From positions 37,671,792 to 37,735,791 of the forward strand of contig OW121740.1 of assembly GCA_933228675.1 (NCBI GenBank): DNA of 64,000 nucleotides, written 5' to 3'. Origin of the DNA: Stomorhina lunata (taxonomy: Eukaryota; Arthropoda; Insecta; Diptera; Rhiniidae). How positions within the stretch are numbered: the first letter of the stretch is position 1; each line of letters begins with the position of its first letter. Under the pieces are notes generated by a model that saw only the letters and a program-made list of their open reading frames with translations, did no database searches and was not told the origin of the DNA. Of the stretch, positions 36,561 through 49,396 are shown piece after piece. Position numbers and translations under genes: made by a program.

Positions 36561-38274
36561 AGTTCCATGGTCAAGAGCCCTCATGACATCGATTAATCGA
36601 ATATTGTCATGTTGTTAAACCATCAATGTTTTCATCACTACAAAAGCCTCGTTTCTAGAACCAGAACCGTAGACGGGGAAAAAAGACTTATAGCGCGAGT
36701 AAACGAGAACAAGAACGTGAACATTAAGCGCGTGTGCTAAATTGTAGTTTGTTGGTTTTTTAGTTCTATTATTTTTTTGGCTGGTTTGTGTCTTTCTCAG
36801 CTCATCGTCTGGCTGAGGTGGAGCATTACATTTTATATAACAAAAAAAAAAAAAAAACATTAAAATAACAACAATATTATACATATAACTACAACAACAT
36901 TGCACTATCATTATCATCGTCATCATAGAAAACAGACCAGACACGAGACAATACTTACTTACACTTCTGAACGGATTCAACAATTTCCAACTTCGGCAAC
37001 AGAGACAAGACAGACTCATTGATTTTCCCCAAAAAAAATTAAACTATTTATATATAAATCTAAAATAACAACAACAATAAATAGTAACAATAACAAATAT
37101 AAAGTCTGAGGAAACAAAATCTCGAATCAAATAAGCGCTAAGAAAGAGGGTAAACAGAGTTTTGTCTGTCCATCAGCTGTAGCCGGGTTAGAGCCTCAAG
37201 TGTTTACCTATCGTAGAGTTAGTGTTGAACTCGTGTTGTACTTGTACGGTCGTATATAACACCTAAATAAACATAGCGTATTCCCGCTGTGGTACAATGT
37301 TTAAGGAAAATTTACAATTGTCGTAAGTTGGTTTCAAGAAATGTGCCAGATTTATTTTCTAACTAGCTTTGGATATAGCTCAAGTCATAGCTCGTGTTAT
37401 TACTCTAGTCATAGCCCAAAACCAAAGATCTGGCCACTTTGAAATTTTCTGTGTCCTATTGTCATGATCTGTGCTATTGCCACATAATGTTGCAAGTACT
37501 TGCACTCTTAATGCATATATTTTCTTTATTATTGTTGTAGTTGCAGTATTTGATTTTATATCTTTTATGAGCTTGTGTGTGTGTGTGTGATCTGTTTGCA
37601 GTTGTTGCAAGTTGTATGTTGAATGTTTAATGTGTAATCGAATGTATTTGTTTATTTATTTAATTGGGCGTTTTAGGTTTGTTCGTTCGTTTGTTTTTGT
37701 TGTATTCAGTTTTGGGGTCTGTTAGTCTTCTTAGTTGTTGTAGAGGATATTTGTGGGATTTTCCGCAGTTGTTGTTGGCTTTTTTTTATTACTTTTGTTG
37801 TTGCTGAGTAATTTTCTGTTAAATCATCGTCGATTGATGTGTGCTATAAATTTTCATTGACTAAAAAAAATGTAACGAATAAAAAAAGTTCAATGACAAA
37901 GGAATTAGGAAAATCTGATGTAAATATTTGTTGTTGTGTTTCTTCTTTCATGTTTGTGTTTTTTCTTTCATGTTTACTATTTGTTGTTGTGGCTGTAAAG
38001 TGCATTCGTTTTTTCAGTCAAATCATTCTCTACTTTAAAACATTTAAAATGGAAATTCATCTTAAGTGATCTCTAAAGTTATAAATAAACATTGTAAAAA
38101 TCTTCGCACGCAAACATGATCAGACAAAAAAATTATCTTTGCAACATTGTTGCATCAAACCAAATAAATGGGTTTCTGTTATGTTAATGTTAGGTAACAG
38201 ATTTCGGATTAAAAATTTTGATAATTGATTGTAGACTGAAAGGGTCAACTGTTAAATCATCTTAACGACAAGAA
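36561..38274. other. Unique spacer
   Basis: Unique DNA with CAACAA-rich patches, a poly-A run at about 36842-36857 and a GT dinucleotide run at about 37573-37589. Short open frames on both strands overlap low-complexity DNA and have no recognisable domain. Confidence 0.4.
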
Positions 38275-39760
38275 AGTTGAAAATAGGACAAGTTTCTTAT
38301 AGAAAAGTAACGACATGACATGTTTCCGTAAGAAAAGTTAACTATATTACAAGTTTTCTATATAAAAGTGGAAGATAGGACAAGTTTTCTATAGAAAAGT
38401 TGAAGATAGGACAAGTTTTCTATAGAAAAGTTGAAGATAGGGCAAGTTTTCTACAGAAAATTTGAAGATAGAACAAGTTTTTTATAGAAAAGTTGAAGAT
38501 AGGACAAGCTCTCATCAGAAAAGTTGAAGATAGGATAAGTTTTCTATAGAAAAGTTGAAGATAGGAAAAGTTTTCTATAGAAAAGTTGAAGACAGAAAAA
38601 GTTATCTATAGAAAAGTTGGCGATAGGACAAGTTTTATATAGAAAAGATGAAGATAGGACAAGTTTTCTATAGAAAAGTTGAAGATAGGACAAGTTTTCT
38701 ATAGAAAAGTTGTAGATAGGACAAGTTTTCTATAGAAAAGTTAAAGATAGGACAAGTTTTCTATAGAAAAAATGAAGATAGGACATGTTTTCTATAGAAA
38801 AGTTGAAGATATGACAAGTTTTTTATAGAAAAGTTGAAGATAGGACAAGAAAACTTGTTGTTGGACAAGTTTTCTATGGAAAAGTTGAAGATAGGACAAG
38901 TTTTCTATAGAAAAGTTGAAGATAGGACAAGAAAACTTGTTGTTGGACAAGTTTTCTATAGAAAAGTTGAAGATAGGACAAGTTTTCTATAGAAAAGTTG
39001 AAGATAGGACAAGAAAACTTGTTGTTGGACAAGTTTTCTATAGAAAAGTTGAAGATAGGACAAGTTTTCTATAGAAAAGTTGAAGATAGGACAAGAAAAC
39101 TTGTTGTTGGACAAGTTTTCTATAGAAAAGTTTATGATAGGACAAGTTTTCTATAGAAAAGTTGAAGATAGGACAAGAAAACTTGTTGTTGGACAAGTTT
39201 TCTATAGAAAAGTTGAAGATAGGACAAGTTTTCTATAGAAAAGTTGAAGATAGGACAAGTTTTCTATAGAAAAGTTGTAGATAGGACAAGTTTTCTATAG
39301 AAAAGTTGAAGATAGGACAAGTTTTCTATAGAAAAAATGAAGATAGGACATGTTTTCTATAGAAAAATTAAAGATAGGACAAGTTTTATACAGAAAAGTT
39401 GAAGATAGAACAAGTTTTCCATAGAAAAGTTGAAGACAGGACAAGTTTTCTACAGAAAAGTTGAAGATGGGACAAGTTTTCTATAGAAAAGTTGAAGATA
39501 GGAAAAGTTTTCTATAGAAAAGTTGAAGACAGAAAAAATTATCTATTGAAAAGTTGGCGATAGGACAAGTTTTCTATAGAAAAGTTGAAAATAGGACAAG
39601 TTTTCTATAGAAAAGTTGAAGATAAAAAGTTGGCTGTAGGACAAGTTTTCTTTAGAAAAGTTTAAGATAAAAGGTTGGCTGTAGGACAAGTTTTCTTTAG
39701 AAAAGTTGAAGACAGGAAAAGTTTTCTATAGAAAAGTTTAAGGTATTAAATGCTTTCTAT
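38275..39760 (+). repeat. 31-bp satellite A (GACAAG...GTTGAAGATAG)
   Basis: About 48 copies with unit GACAAGTTTTCTATAGAAAA followed by GTTGAAGATAG, 31 bp. The palindromic core TTTTCTATAGAAAA is the most conserved part. Edges are diverged. It grades into array B near 39760. A reverse-complement counterpart lies at 42655-43550. Confidence 0.97.
38844..39193 (+). repeat. 82-bp higher-order repeat within array A
   Basis: The segment GACAAGAAAACTTGTTGTTG starts at 38844, 38926, 39008, 39090 and 39172, exactly 82 bp apart. Each 82-mer holds two core-bearing 31-mers plus a 20-bp insert in which ACAAGTTTTC is followed in inverted form by GAAAACTTGT. Confidence 0.95.
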
Positions 39761-41367
39761 CAAAAAGTTGGTGGTAGGCAATATTTTCTATAGAAAAGTT
39801 TTTGATAGATAGGCAAAGTTTTCTATAGAAAAGTTGGCGATAGGCAAAGTTTTCTATAGAAAAGTTGGCGATAGGCAAAGTTTTCTATAGACAAGTTGGC
39901 GATAGGCAAAGTTTTCTATAGAAAAGTTGGCGATAGGCAAAGTTTTCTATAGAAAAGTTGGCGATAGGCAAAGTTTTCTATAGAAAAGTTGGCGATAGGC
40001 AAAGTTTTCTATAGAAAAGTTGGCGATAGGCAAAGTTTTCTATAGAAAAGTTGGCGATAGGCAAAGTTTTCTATAGAAAAGTTGGCGATAGGCAAAGTTT
40101 TCTATAGAAAAGTTGGCGATAGGCAAAGTTTTCTATAGACAAGTTGGCGATAGGCAAAGTTTTCTATAGACAAGTTGGCGATAGGCAAAGTTTTCTATAG
40201 AAAAGTTGGCGATAGACAAAGTTTTCTATAGAAAAGTTGGCTATAGGCAAAGTTTTCTATAGAAAAGTTGGCGATAGGCAAAGTTTTCTATAGAAAAGTT
40301 AACGATAAGCAAAGTTTTCTATAGAAAAGTTGGCGATAGGCAAAGTTTTCTATAAAAAAGTTGGTGATAGGCAAAGTTTTCTATAGAAAAGTTGGCGATA
40401 GGCAAAGTTTTCTATAGAAAAGTTGGCGATAGGCAAAGTTTTCTATAGAAAAGTTGGTGATAGGCAAAGTTTTCTATAGAAAAGTTGCCGATAGGCAAAG
40501 TTTTCTATAGAAAAGTTGCCGATAGGCAAAGTTTTCTATAGAAAAGTTGGCGATAGGCAAAGTTTTCTATAGAAAAGTTGGCGATAGGCAAAGTTTTCTA
40601 TAGAAAAGTTGGCGATAGGCAAAGTTTTCTATAGAAAAGTTGGCGATAGGCAAAGTTTTCTATAGAAAAGTTGGCGATAGGCAAAGTTTTCTATAGAAAA
40701 GTTGGCGATAGGCAAAGTTTTCTATAGAAAAGTTGGCGATAGGCAAAGTTTTCTATAGAAAAGTTGGCGATAGGCAAAGTTTTCTATAGAAAAGTTGGCG
40801 ATAGGCAAAGTTTTCTATAGAAAAGTTGGCGATAGGCAAAGTTTTCTATAGAAAAGTTGGCGATAGGCAAAGTTTTCTATAGAAAAGTTGGCGATAGGCA
40901 AAGTTTTCTATAGAAAAGTTGGCGATAGGCAAAGTTTTCTATAGAAAAGTTGGCGATAGGCAAAGTTTTCTATAGAAAAGTTGGCGATAGGCAAAGTTTT
41001 CTATAGAAAAGTTGGCGATAGGCAAAGTTTTCTATAGAAAAGTTGGCGATAGGCAAAGTTTTCTATAGAAAAGTTGGCGATAGGCAAAGTTTTCTATAGA
41101 AAAGTTGGCGATAGGCAAAGTTTTCTATAGAAAAGTTGGCGATAGGCAAAGTTTTCTATAGATAAGTTGGCGATAGGCAAAGTTTTCTATAGAAAAGTTG
41201 GCGATAGGCAAAGTTTTCTATAGAAAAGTTGGCGATAGGCAAAGTTTTCTATAGACAAGTTGGCGATAGTCAAAGTTTTCTATAGAAAAGTGGGCGATAG
41301 GCAAAGTTTTCTATAGAAAAGTTTCTATAGAAAAGTTGTCGATTAGTGAACTTTTCTATAGAAAAGT
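39761..41367 (+). repeat. 31-bp satellite B (GTTGGCGATAGGCAAAG)
   Basis: About 50 highly uniform copies of the 31-bp unit formed by GTTGGCGATAGGCAAAG and TTTTCTATAGAAAA. The most uniform part is about 40500-41160. The right edge decays over about 100 bp. The reverse-complement counterpart is at 43561-44708. Confidence 0.97.
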
Positions 41368-42654
41368 ATTGTTTGTAGGTTTATAAGTTTTCTTTGGAAA
41401 ATTTGATGATGGAAACAATTTTCAGCGAGAAAATTAATATTGGGAAGATTTTATTGTGGAATAGTTTTTTGTAGAAAGCTGATAGTGTTTAAAAAAGCTT
41501 TAGCAAAATAAAGGCTCACTGAAGCCCTTTTTAAGTTTACATACTTTAATTGATGGTGATCGTTTAAATGATATCTGTCGATTCTTTATTTCATTAAAAA
41601 GAAATAGTGGCTATCAGTTGTCTAAATCTTAATTGACCTCTTAAAATAAGTTCAACAATTCATTAAATTTAATCAATAATCATTTAACCATCTGAAATGA
41701 ACTCTAAATTAAAATTTTTAAAATCTTAATAATGAAATTGAATTTCTAGTTTCAAAACCCAAATGTTGTTTTTCTAGTTTTTAGGAAGTTCTTTCAATGA
41801 TTTCTTCGCAATATTCTCCCCAATACTAGAACTGTCGATCGATAGTTGGAGGGACGAATGGTTGTGGTATGATGGCATGTTTATCATTTCAATCGATTTA
41901 ATTATTTTTACCATTTAATCAATCAAATTGTATTCACTACGTCAACATTTCATTTAATTTTTTTCTGAAAATTTATTTGCCCACCAAAATATGTCTATCC
42001 GTCTGTCTGCACATGCAACAAATTAAAAGTCATGTATGTCCAATGACCAGTTAATGTTAGAACATGTTCTTTAAATAATTTCCACACTCGAACTCATATA
42101 CATTTGTATAAATTAAACAAAATAAAACTTAAGAATTTCATTTTACTTCCCCATTAAATTCATATAAAAATATCGATGTTTAAATGAATGGAAACAATTA
42201 TTATTGAAAGTCGTACGAACTGAACTACTTCATCACCAAAACGATCGCACAACACACTACCTTTTTGCGCAGGGACAGACAGATTTACTCAATACACGCA
42301 TTTAACAGATACTATTCCTCTCGTCTCGTAGTTGGAACCATAAAAAGTTTATTTATGCCCAATGATGATGATTTGCATGAGCCCATAGATTCTAAATAGT
42401 TTTTGGCATGTTATTTTTATAGCCTTAACTCAACTCATCTTGTCTAGTGGCTCTTTTTTCTGCGCTAAACTAAACATTTCGACATATTAAAGAAGTACCC
42501 AAGTACTACTTCGCCAGACACTCTAGTATCCACTGGAGTACTCAGCTAGACAGACCAGCTAGCCAAGCAGCCATCCATCCATCTATCCAAAAATTATATA
42601 GAAAATAAATTTAAATGAGTAGAAAATGTTTGCGCACATTGGGCTTAAACAAAA
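41368..42654. other. Unique spacer between forward and reverse 31-mer arrays
   Basis: Unique AT-rich DNA, with no gene or RNA recognised. It separates arrays A and B from their reverse-complement counterparts. Confidence 0.4.
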
Positions 42655-43550
42655 CTTATCCAAACGACAACTTTTCTATAGAAAACTTGTCCAAATGACA
42701 ACTTTTCTATAGAAAACTTGTCCAAATGACAACTTTTCTATAGAAACTTGTCCAAATGACAACTTTTCTATAGAAAACTTTTCCAAATGACAACCTTTCT
42801 TTAGAAAATTTTTCCAAATGACAACTTTTCTATAGAAAACTTGTCCAAATGACAACTTTTCTATAGAAAACTTGTCCAAATGACAACTTTTCTATAGAAA
42901 ACTTGTCCAAATGACAACTTTTCTATAGAAAACTTGTCCAAATGACAACTTTTCTATAGAAAACTTGTCCAAATGACAACTTTTCTATAGAAAACTTGTC
43001 CAAATGACAACTTTTCTATAGAAAACTTGTCCAAATGACAACATTTCTATAGAAAACTTGTCCAAATGACAACTTTTCTATAGAAAACTTGTCCAAATGA
43101 CAACTTTTCTATAGAAAACTTGTCCAAATGACAACTTTTCTATAGAAAACTTGTCCAAATGACAACTTTTCTATAGAAAACTTGTCCAAATGACAACTTT
43201 TCTATAGAAAACTTGTCCAAATGACAACTTTTCTATAGAAAACTTGTCCAAATGACAACTTTTCTATAGAAAACTTGTCCAAATGACAACTTTTCTATAG
43301 AAAACTTGTCCAAATGACAACTTTTCTATAGAAAACTTGTCCAAATGACAACTTTTGTATAGAAAACTTGTCCAACTGACAACTTTTGTATAGAAAACTT
43401 GTCCAACTGACAACTTTTGTATAGAAAACTTGTCCAAATGACAACTTTTCTATAGAAAACTTGTCCAAATGACAACTTTTCTATAGAAAACTTGTCCAAA
43501 TGACAAATTTTCTATAAAAACCTTCTTCTACTGTCAACTTTTCTATAGAA
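42655..43550 (-). repeat. 31-bp satellite A' (reverse orientation of A)
   Basis: About 29 uniform copies reading CAAATGACAA then CTTTTCTATAGAAAAC then TTGTC. In reverse complement the unit begins GACAAGTTTTCTATAGAAAA and goes on to GTTG, identical to array A for 24 bases; only the last 7 differ (TCATTTG against AAGATAG). Confidence 0.97.
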
Positions 43551-43560
43551 AAAAAATTTC

Positions 43561-44708
43561 TAACGACAATTTTGCTTATTGACATTTTTTCTATAGAAAA
43601 CTTTGCCTATCGTCATTTTTCTCTATAGAAAACTTTCATTATCATTTTTTCTACAGAAAACTTTGTCTATCGTTATTTTTACTACAGAAAACTTTGCCTA
43701 TCGTCATTTTTTTTCTACAGAAAACTTTGCCTATCGTCTTTTTTTCTGTAGAAAATTTTGCTTATCTTCATTTTTTCTATAGAAAACTTTGCATATCTTC
43801 ATTTTTTCTATAGAAAACTTTGCCTATCGTCATTTTTTCTATAGAGAACTTTGTCTATCGTCATCTTTTTCTATAGAAAACTTTGCCTATCGTCATTTTT
43901 TCTATAGAAAACTTTGCCTATCGCCATTTTTTCTATAGAAAGCTTTGCCTATCGTCATTTTTTCTATAAAAAACTTTGCCTATCTTAATTTTTTCTATAG
44001 AAAACTTTGCCTATCGTCATTTTTTCTATGGAAAACTTTGCCTATAGTAAATTTTTCTATAGAAAACTTTGCTTATCGCCATTTTTTCTATAGAAAACTT
44101 TTTCTATCGTCATTTTTTCTATAGAAAACTTTGCCTATCGTCATTTTTTCTATGGAAAACTTTGCCTATAGTAATTTTTTCTATAGAAAACTTTGCTTAT
44201 CGCCATTTTTTCTATAGAAAACTTTGTCTATCGTCATTTTTTCTATAGAAAACTTTGCTTATCGTCATTTTTTTCTATAGAAATCTTTGCCTATTGTAAT
44301 TTTTTCTATAGAAAAAACTTTGCCTATCATCATTTTTTCTATAGAAAACATTGCCTATCGTCATTTTTTCTATAGAAAACTTCGCCAATCTTAATTTTTT
44401 CTATAGAAAACTTTGCCTATCTTAATTTTTTCTATAGAAAACTTTGCCTATCGTCATTTTTTCTATATAAAACTTTGCCTATCGTCATTTTTTGTATAGA
44501 AAACTTTGCCTATCGTAATTTTTTGTATAGAAAACTTTGCCTATCGTAATTTTTTTATAGAAAACTTTGCTTATCGAATTTTTTCTATAGAAAACTTAGC
44601 TTATCGTCATTTTTTCTATAGAAAACTTTGCCTATCGTCATTTTTTCTATAGAAAACTTTGCCTATCGTCATTTTTTCTATAGAAAACTTTGCCTATAGT
44701 AATTTTTT
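43561..44708 (-). repeat. 31-bp satellite B' (reverse orientation of B)
   Basis: About 36 copies with AAAACTTTGCCTATCGTCAT and TTTTTCTATAG. In reverse complement it shares CTATAGAAAA and CGATAGGCAAAGTTTT with array B, about 28 of 31 positions. It is more diverged internally than B. Confidence 0.96.
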
Positions 44709-45779
44709 CTTCTTCTTTCAATATTACTATTTTATTTTTATTTTATGTATATACCCCATAGTGCATATATAAGAATGTGTGTATTTATGATTGTGTCGTA
44801 CTTGTAGTTAATGTGACTACATTCATTTTAAATGTTTAAACGAATGTTGTATGTTTCCTTGTCGTCAACAATAATAACAGCAACAGCAGCAACAACAACA
44901 ATAACATATTTATATGTTAAGAAAACGTATCCAAATTATAAGAACTCTTCTTCAATCTTTTGAATTTGATATATTTTTTTATTGTATTCTTTCATTTGAT
45001 TTCGTAAATGATGTGTCTCTGCTAAGCAAATGAATGTCTGCTGACAGTGGTGTTTAAAAAAGTAGCATAGTTTGTAATTTTTGTTTATGAGAAACAAAAC
45101 ATGACTGTTGGGTTCAATAGTGAATAATTTGGATAGAAAAAATTTGATCTTCAATCGCTTCCAAATATCCAATTCAATTTACTGCTATTTCTCTGTCCTC
45201 CACTGCCTTAATATGCATATGATGCAAGAATATATATGCAGGTTCATATCTTCAGATTCTATTTGCACACATTTCTTTAAATCTCCATCTCTACAAAAAT
45301 TTCTCGTTCGTTTATTCTTCATTATTATTAAGATGCCTCAAAGACAAATGGACAGTCACAAAATTGGACATTTAGTCAGTCATTTAGTTTAGTCAAGCGT
45401 TTAAGTCAGTTTTCTGAAATAAATCTAAAGGAATCAGAGACTGAAACAATAACAACTGCCCAAAGCATTCAGTCACTCATTTACAGCGGCATGAGGTAAA
45501 TAGTTGTTGTTGCAGTTAAAAGTGTTTTTTAAAAGCTCATCTGCTTTTGGGCTTTCAGAAAAACAAAAACAACAATACTTGATGTTCTTGTTGTTGTTGT
45601 TACAAACAGCAGCAACAAGAGTATTATTTCATATTTGTGTGTGAATGGGTGTGAATTAGGGCGTGCAGTCAGGGAAAGGAGTGAAAGAAATGATTTTGGA
45701 AAAAAGTTTAAGATGATTATATTTGAATAATTTTTTTTTATTGTTTTGTACATATTTAAAGAAATTTTTATTCTTTGAG
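44709..45779. other. Unique spacer
   Basis: CAACAG/CAACAA patches and AT-rich unique DNA. Open frames at 44936-45172 (-), 45108-45392 (+) and 45529-45753 (-) have no family features. Confidence 0.4.
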
Positions 45780-45965
45780 GAAATCTTTATAAGATAGTTT
45801 GGAATAGGTCCATATTTGACCATACCTTTCATACAATTTCAAAAACACTTAAGTATCCTGAAGTCTTCAGGCTGAAGATTATAGAAATTTATATTAATGT
45901 GCAAAATTAAGTCGCAATCGGTCCATATATATAACCCTAGCTCACATAGAACCCATTTTCAAAGG
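45780..45965 (-). mobile_element. Fragment of dispersed fly repeat
   Basis: AATCGGTCCATATATATAAC and CCTAGCTCACATAGA match the reverse complement of the segment near 51985-52025 in the longer copy at 51822-52450. The rest is too diverged to align by eye. Confidence 0.45.
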
Positions 45966-46200
45966 AGACCAAAAAATAATTCGAATTCTATTTAAGTCTA
46001 TCTTTTGTCCTTTTAACATATAACAGATTTTTTCCCTCTTTTTAGCCCCTTAATTAAAATAGTACCAAATTTGTGATTTTATGAAAATCGATTGCGTTAT
46101 AAATTTTGTTTCTTGGTTTAAAAGATACATATCAGTATCTAAAACTAGCTCTATTAAGCACCTAGAAAACGCTTTTTTAAAATGTAATTGAGCTGTACAT

Positions 46201-47396
46201 TAGGGTGGGTCGTTTTTTGACTTTTGTCTCTGATCGACTTCTTATAGTGAAATTATGTGGCTCGGAAGTGTGCAAAATATTATTGATTTATTTTTAGGAT
46301 ACGAGCCCGCACAACGGGCCCAAAGTTTTTGAGCCCATTTGTATGGGGGAAAACTGAGAGTATTTGCAGTTTTAGATACATATCGTCCATTTACAATTTA
46401 TTTTTAAGAGAAACGATAATATAATCTAAAAGTGAACTAATGCAGCTTTAATTGACGTCGTCAATATTTGAAATCCATAAAATAGTTTAGAAGTTATTGC
46501 GATTTTCCCACAAAAATTCGTGTCCTTGACAATACGCCTAAGGATACACCGCTAGAAAAAACTACTTTGGACAAAAACTCGCAAAGTAAGACATGATTTA
46601 TCATTTTAAGACATGTAAGTACTTCATAGTTTAATTTTGTTAAAATATAATAATATTTACTAAGTTTTTTTCATAATCGAAAATCGGTAATTTTTCTCAG
46701 GTGGGTTTCAAAACGCATTTTTTTAATTTTTTGAAAATGTTGTTAAACAAATATTACAAATTTCAGTTTCTCTTCTCGGTGTGTTAAACTAGATAAAAAA
46801 TACAATAAAACTCAAGAAAAATGAGGTCGATATCTCAAAACATTTTCCCGTACCTTGTGTTTGAATTCGACGAATTTCGCAAAAAAGTAAGTTTTTGCTC
46901 ATAATTTGAGTAAATGCTTCATAAATCTTATTTATGTTCAATTTTAATAATGTTTATATGGAATAAAATTATCCATACTATGAAAAATATAAAGAGGTTC
47001 TTTGTTTTTAAAATTGGGTAAACCTAACCCATTTTTTCCGGAGTGAAAGATGAAAAATTTGATTTTTTGTATTATTTTTTATTTTATTTTTTATTTAATT
47101 TATTACTGAATTTTCATAAACATACTTAAAAGTGATTATTTTATACTAAGAAAAAGTTTTTTTATTAAAAAAAAAATATTTTAACCCTTTTTAGACATGG
47201 GGTCAAAAAAGACCCAAGTTTTTTTTTGGCACTTTTTTCAGCAAATTTTGATTAAAAACCATTAATGTTATTATTTGACACCAAGATAAATTTTTTTATT
47301 ATAAAAAATATTTTAACCCTTTAAAGATATGGGAGCAAAAATTAAACATATATGGGGGCAATATCAGAGACAAAAGTCAAAAAATGACCCACCCTA
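46201..47396. mobile_element. hAT-like non-autonomous DNA transposon, 34-bp TIRs
   Basis: The left end starts TAGGGTGGGTCGTTTTTTGA and runs 34 bp to 46234. The right end (47363-47396) is its reverse complement with a single mismatch (position 12, G against A). The element is flanked on both sides by the perfect 8-bp duplication CTGTACAT (46193-46200 and 47397-47404). An 8-bp target duplication with a TAGGG terminus is typical of the hAT superfamily; P elements also make 8-bp duplications but start differently. The 1,196-bp interior has no transposase-sized frame, so it needs an enzyme supplied elsewhere. Two related internal segments with TATTTTAACCCTTT occur at about 47177 and 47308. Intact ends suggest a fairly recent insertion. 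Confidence 0.88.
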
Positions 47397-47404
47397 CTGT
47401 ACAT

Positions 47405-48329
47405 GTTTAAGGGTACATACGATAACGATCAATGTAGAAATTTGTATGTGCATTAGCGATTCCTCTTATTGAAAAATATTGTGGAATTATGAATTAGTAC
47501 TAAGTCGCTGTAGTACGTACCGAGGTACTATTATGTTGAAAATGTACCAAAAAAGTACAATTGTACCTGGTGTCAATTTATTGCAGTATAAGCGCAATTT
47601 ACATTTTTTTTATATCAGTGTTAGTTTAAGAGATATTCCTTAACGAATTTTCTCTTTTTTACCTCAGACATTGAAAAAAGTACCAAATATCTATTATTAT
47701 TATTTTTAGTCTTGTGTAAAAAAGTACCAAAGTACATCATATTTGCCTCATTTGCCAAAGGTACTTACATTTTTTAAGTATCCATTTAAGATTAAGAGAT
47801 ATCGAGCCTTTAGATTAAAATGATCGTAAGCGACAGGAAAGATATTGATCGTAAGCGACAAAAAATCTTTATTAAAACAAAAACGGGGAATGTTTTAGTG
47901 CATAACTTTTTTATTATTTGTTAGTTTGCTACTTTTGACAAACTAATTAAATTGTTTCCAAATTGTTAAGAAGTTATGGTGCAAAGTATTGTATATAAAG
48001 TTTTGTAGTTTTACTTCAATAACTTTTAAACTACTGGGCGGATTATGGCGCAATATGCAGAAATCGGTAAATAGGTAGTTAGAGTTTAAGACCAATTTTT
48101 AAAAACTTGTCTATTTTTAGCACAGTGGCCTCTACACTGGGCTAAAGTTAAGCAATATTTTATGTATAATCTATTGGTCCGTATAACTTTCGCAAACATA
48201 AACCTATCGAAAAGATTTTTAATCATTCGAAAACTAGTTAAGAAAGAAAAATATGTTTACTCTACTACGCTATCACTTACGATTATTTAAATCTAAGGGC
48301 TCGATATTATATTGACAATTTTTATGTTT
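47405..48329. other. Unclassified intergenic DNA, probably old transposon material
   Basis: No gene is seen. GATCGTAAGCGACA is repeated at about 47822 and 47847. Other stretches look like decayed dispersed repeats but cannot be assigned. Confidence 0.35.
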
Positions 48330-48743
48330 TGTGATCCCGATCAACTCGGAATCACTCCCTGAATTGATTTTACGATGTCCGTCCGGTTGGCTGGCTGGGC
48401 GGATATCCTTGTAAGAGTGTTATCAAAGTACAGGTCGTAACTTTAAAGATATATTGATTTGGCAGAGACTCATATTTTGGTCCAAGAATGATCCCAATAC
48501 TTTTTGACTAAAATCGGATTACGATTTCGGGTGCCTCTCATAGGATTTGGATCCACAATTTACCCTTGCTCCCCCATATCATACTATCATACTAAAATGC
48601 CTACATTTTGAACAAAGTAGTACATACGAGTACATGTCTCTAAGACTAAGAAAAACTTGTTAAATTATTGGTCCATATTTGACCTTAATAGATCTAATAT
48701 GGGTATCACATCGGTCAAGCCCGACTATAGCTTTTCTTACTTG
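48330..48743 (-). mobile_element. Dispersed fly repeat, minus-strand copy
   Basis: The right end reads, in reverse complement, CAAGTAAGAAAAGCTATAGT followed by CGGGC and GATACCC, matching the start of the copy at 51822. Near the left end GGAATCACT and GATGTCCGTCCGGTTGGCTG match the reverse complement of the TCCAGCCAGCC...GACGGAC segment there. The middle is diverged. Confidence 0.65.
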
Positions 48744-48974
48744 ACTTACAGCCTGTTTTTGAAACTACAATTTTTTCAAATTGTACGTCAACTTACGAAA
48801 AAAATTAAGTTTTGGTTTTTGAAATTTTTTTTTTTCAGTGAAACGAGAAAAAGCTCTTCAAATTTTGGTTCGCAAATGAAATGTATAGACGAAAGTAAAT
48901 GTCAAATTAGGCAATTAAAAAATTCTAATCGCCTGGGAAACAAAAAGAAAAACGGTTATTTATTTATTTATTTT

Positions 48975-49396
48975 TGATTAGGACCTGAACACAAAACAAT
49001 GAATTGTGTTGAAACTAGGAAAAGGTTGTGGGAGGGGAAAAAGGTTGTGGGAGGGGGAATAGGTAGTGTTTGTGGACATTTGATTTAAACTTGGCTATAT
49101 TGCAACTGGAATCGGGAAGCAAATTCTACATACGAACTGTACGGCTAGCGTATCGTCTTTCTGTACAGTATCGTCTGTCTACTGGTCAATCGACTACGAA
49201 AGGATGAGCTCTAATAGATAGACGTGTATTACGTAAGAAAGTTTATGTATCGAGAACGAGTTTCCTGATATCGTTAGAGCACATTCCAAAGTAGTAACAA
49301 TAGAACAATAGAGCTGGATAATCTACTGTTACCGATGAGCACTTTTGCTCTCTCCTGTACTCGGTCAAAAAGTTCCAAAATAAACTTTGAAGCACG
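48975..49396 (-). pseudogene. Non-LTR retrotransposon ORF2 3' end, second copy
   Basis: It aligns with 1150-1626 over most of its length, for example the shared AGTGTTTGTGGACATT and CCTGATATCGTTAGA. On the minus strand the frame reads FVVD, a stop, PVDRRYCTERR, then TVRM, a stop, NLLP, so at least two in-frame stops are present. The tail carries a tandem duplication of AAAGGTTGTGGGAGGG. It is older or less constrained than the first copy. Confidence 0.75.

Noticed and set aside
36615..37019. 134-codon minus-strand frame with cysteine-rich start
   Set aside because: It crosses a poly-A/poly-F tract and CAACAA-rich DNA, and shows no domain, signal peptide with cleavage site, or splice support.
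38275..39760. MEF2 or CArG binding site reading of the TTTTCTATAGAAAA core
   Set aside because: It resembles CTA(A/T)4TAG only partly: the central A/T run is too short, so naming a specific factor would be guesswork.
42676..44375. Open frames in arrays A' and B'
   Set aside because: They are repeat-derived cycles (FYRKVVIW, FSIENFAY) that end at repeat variants; not genes.
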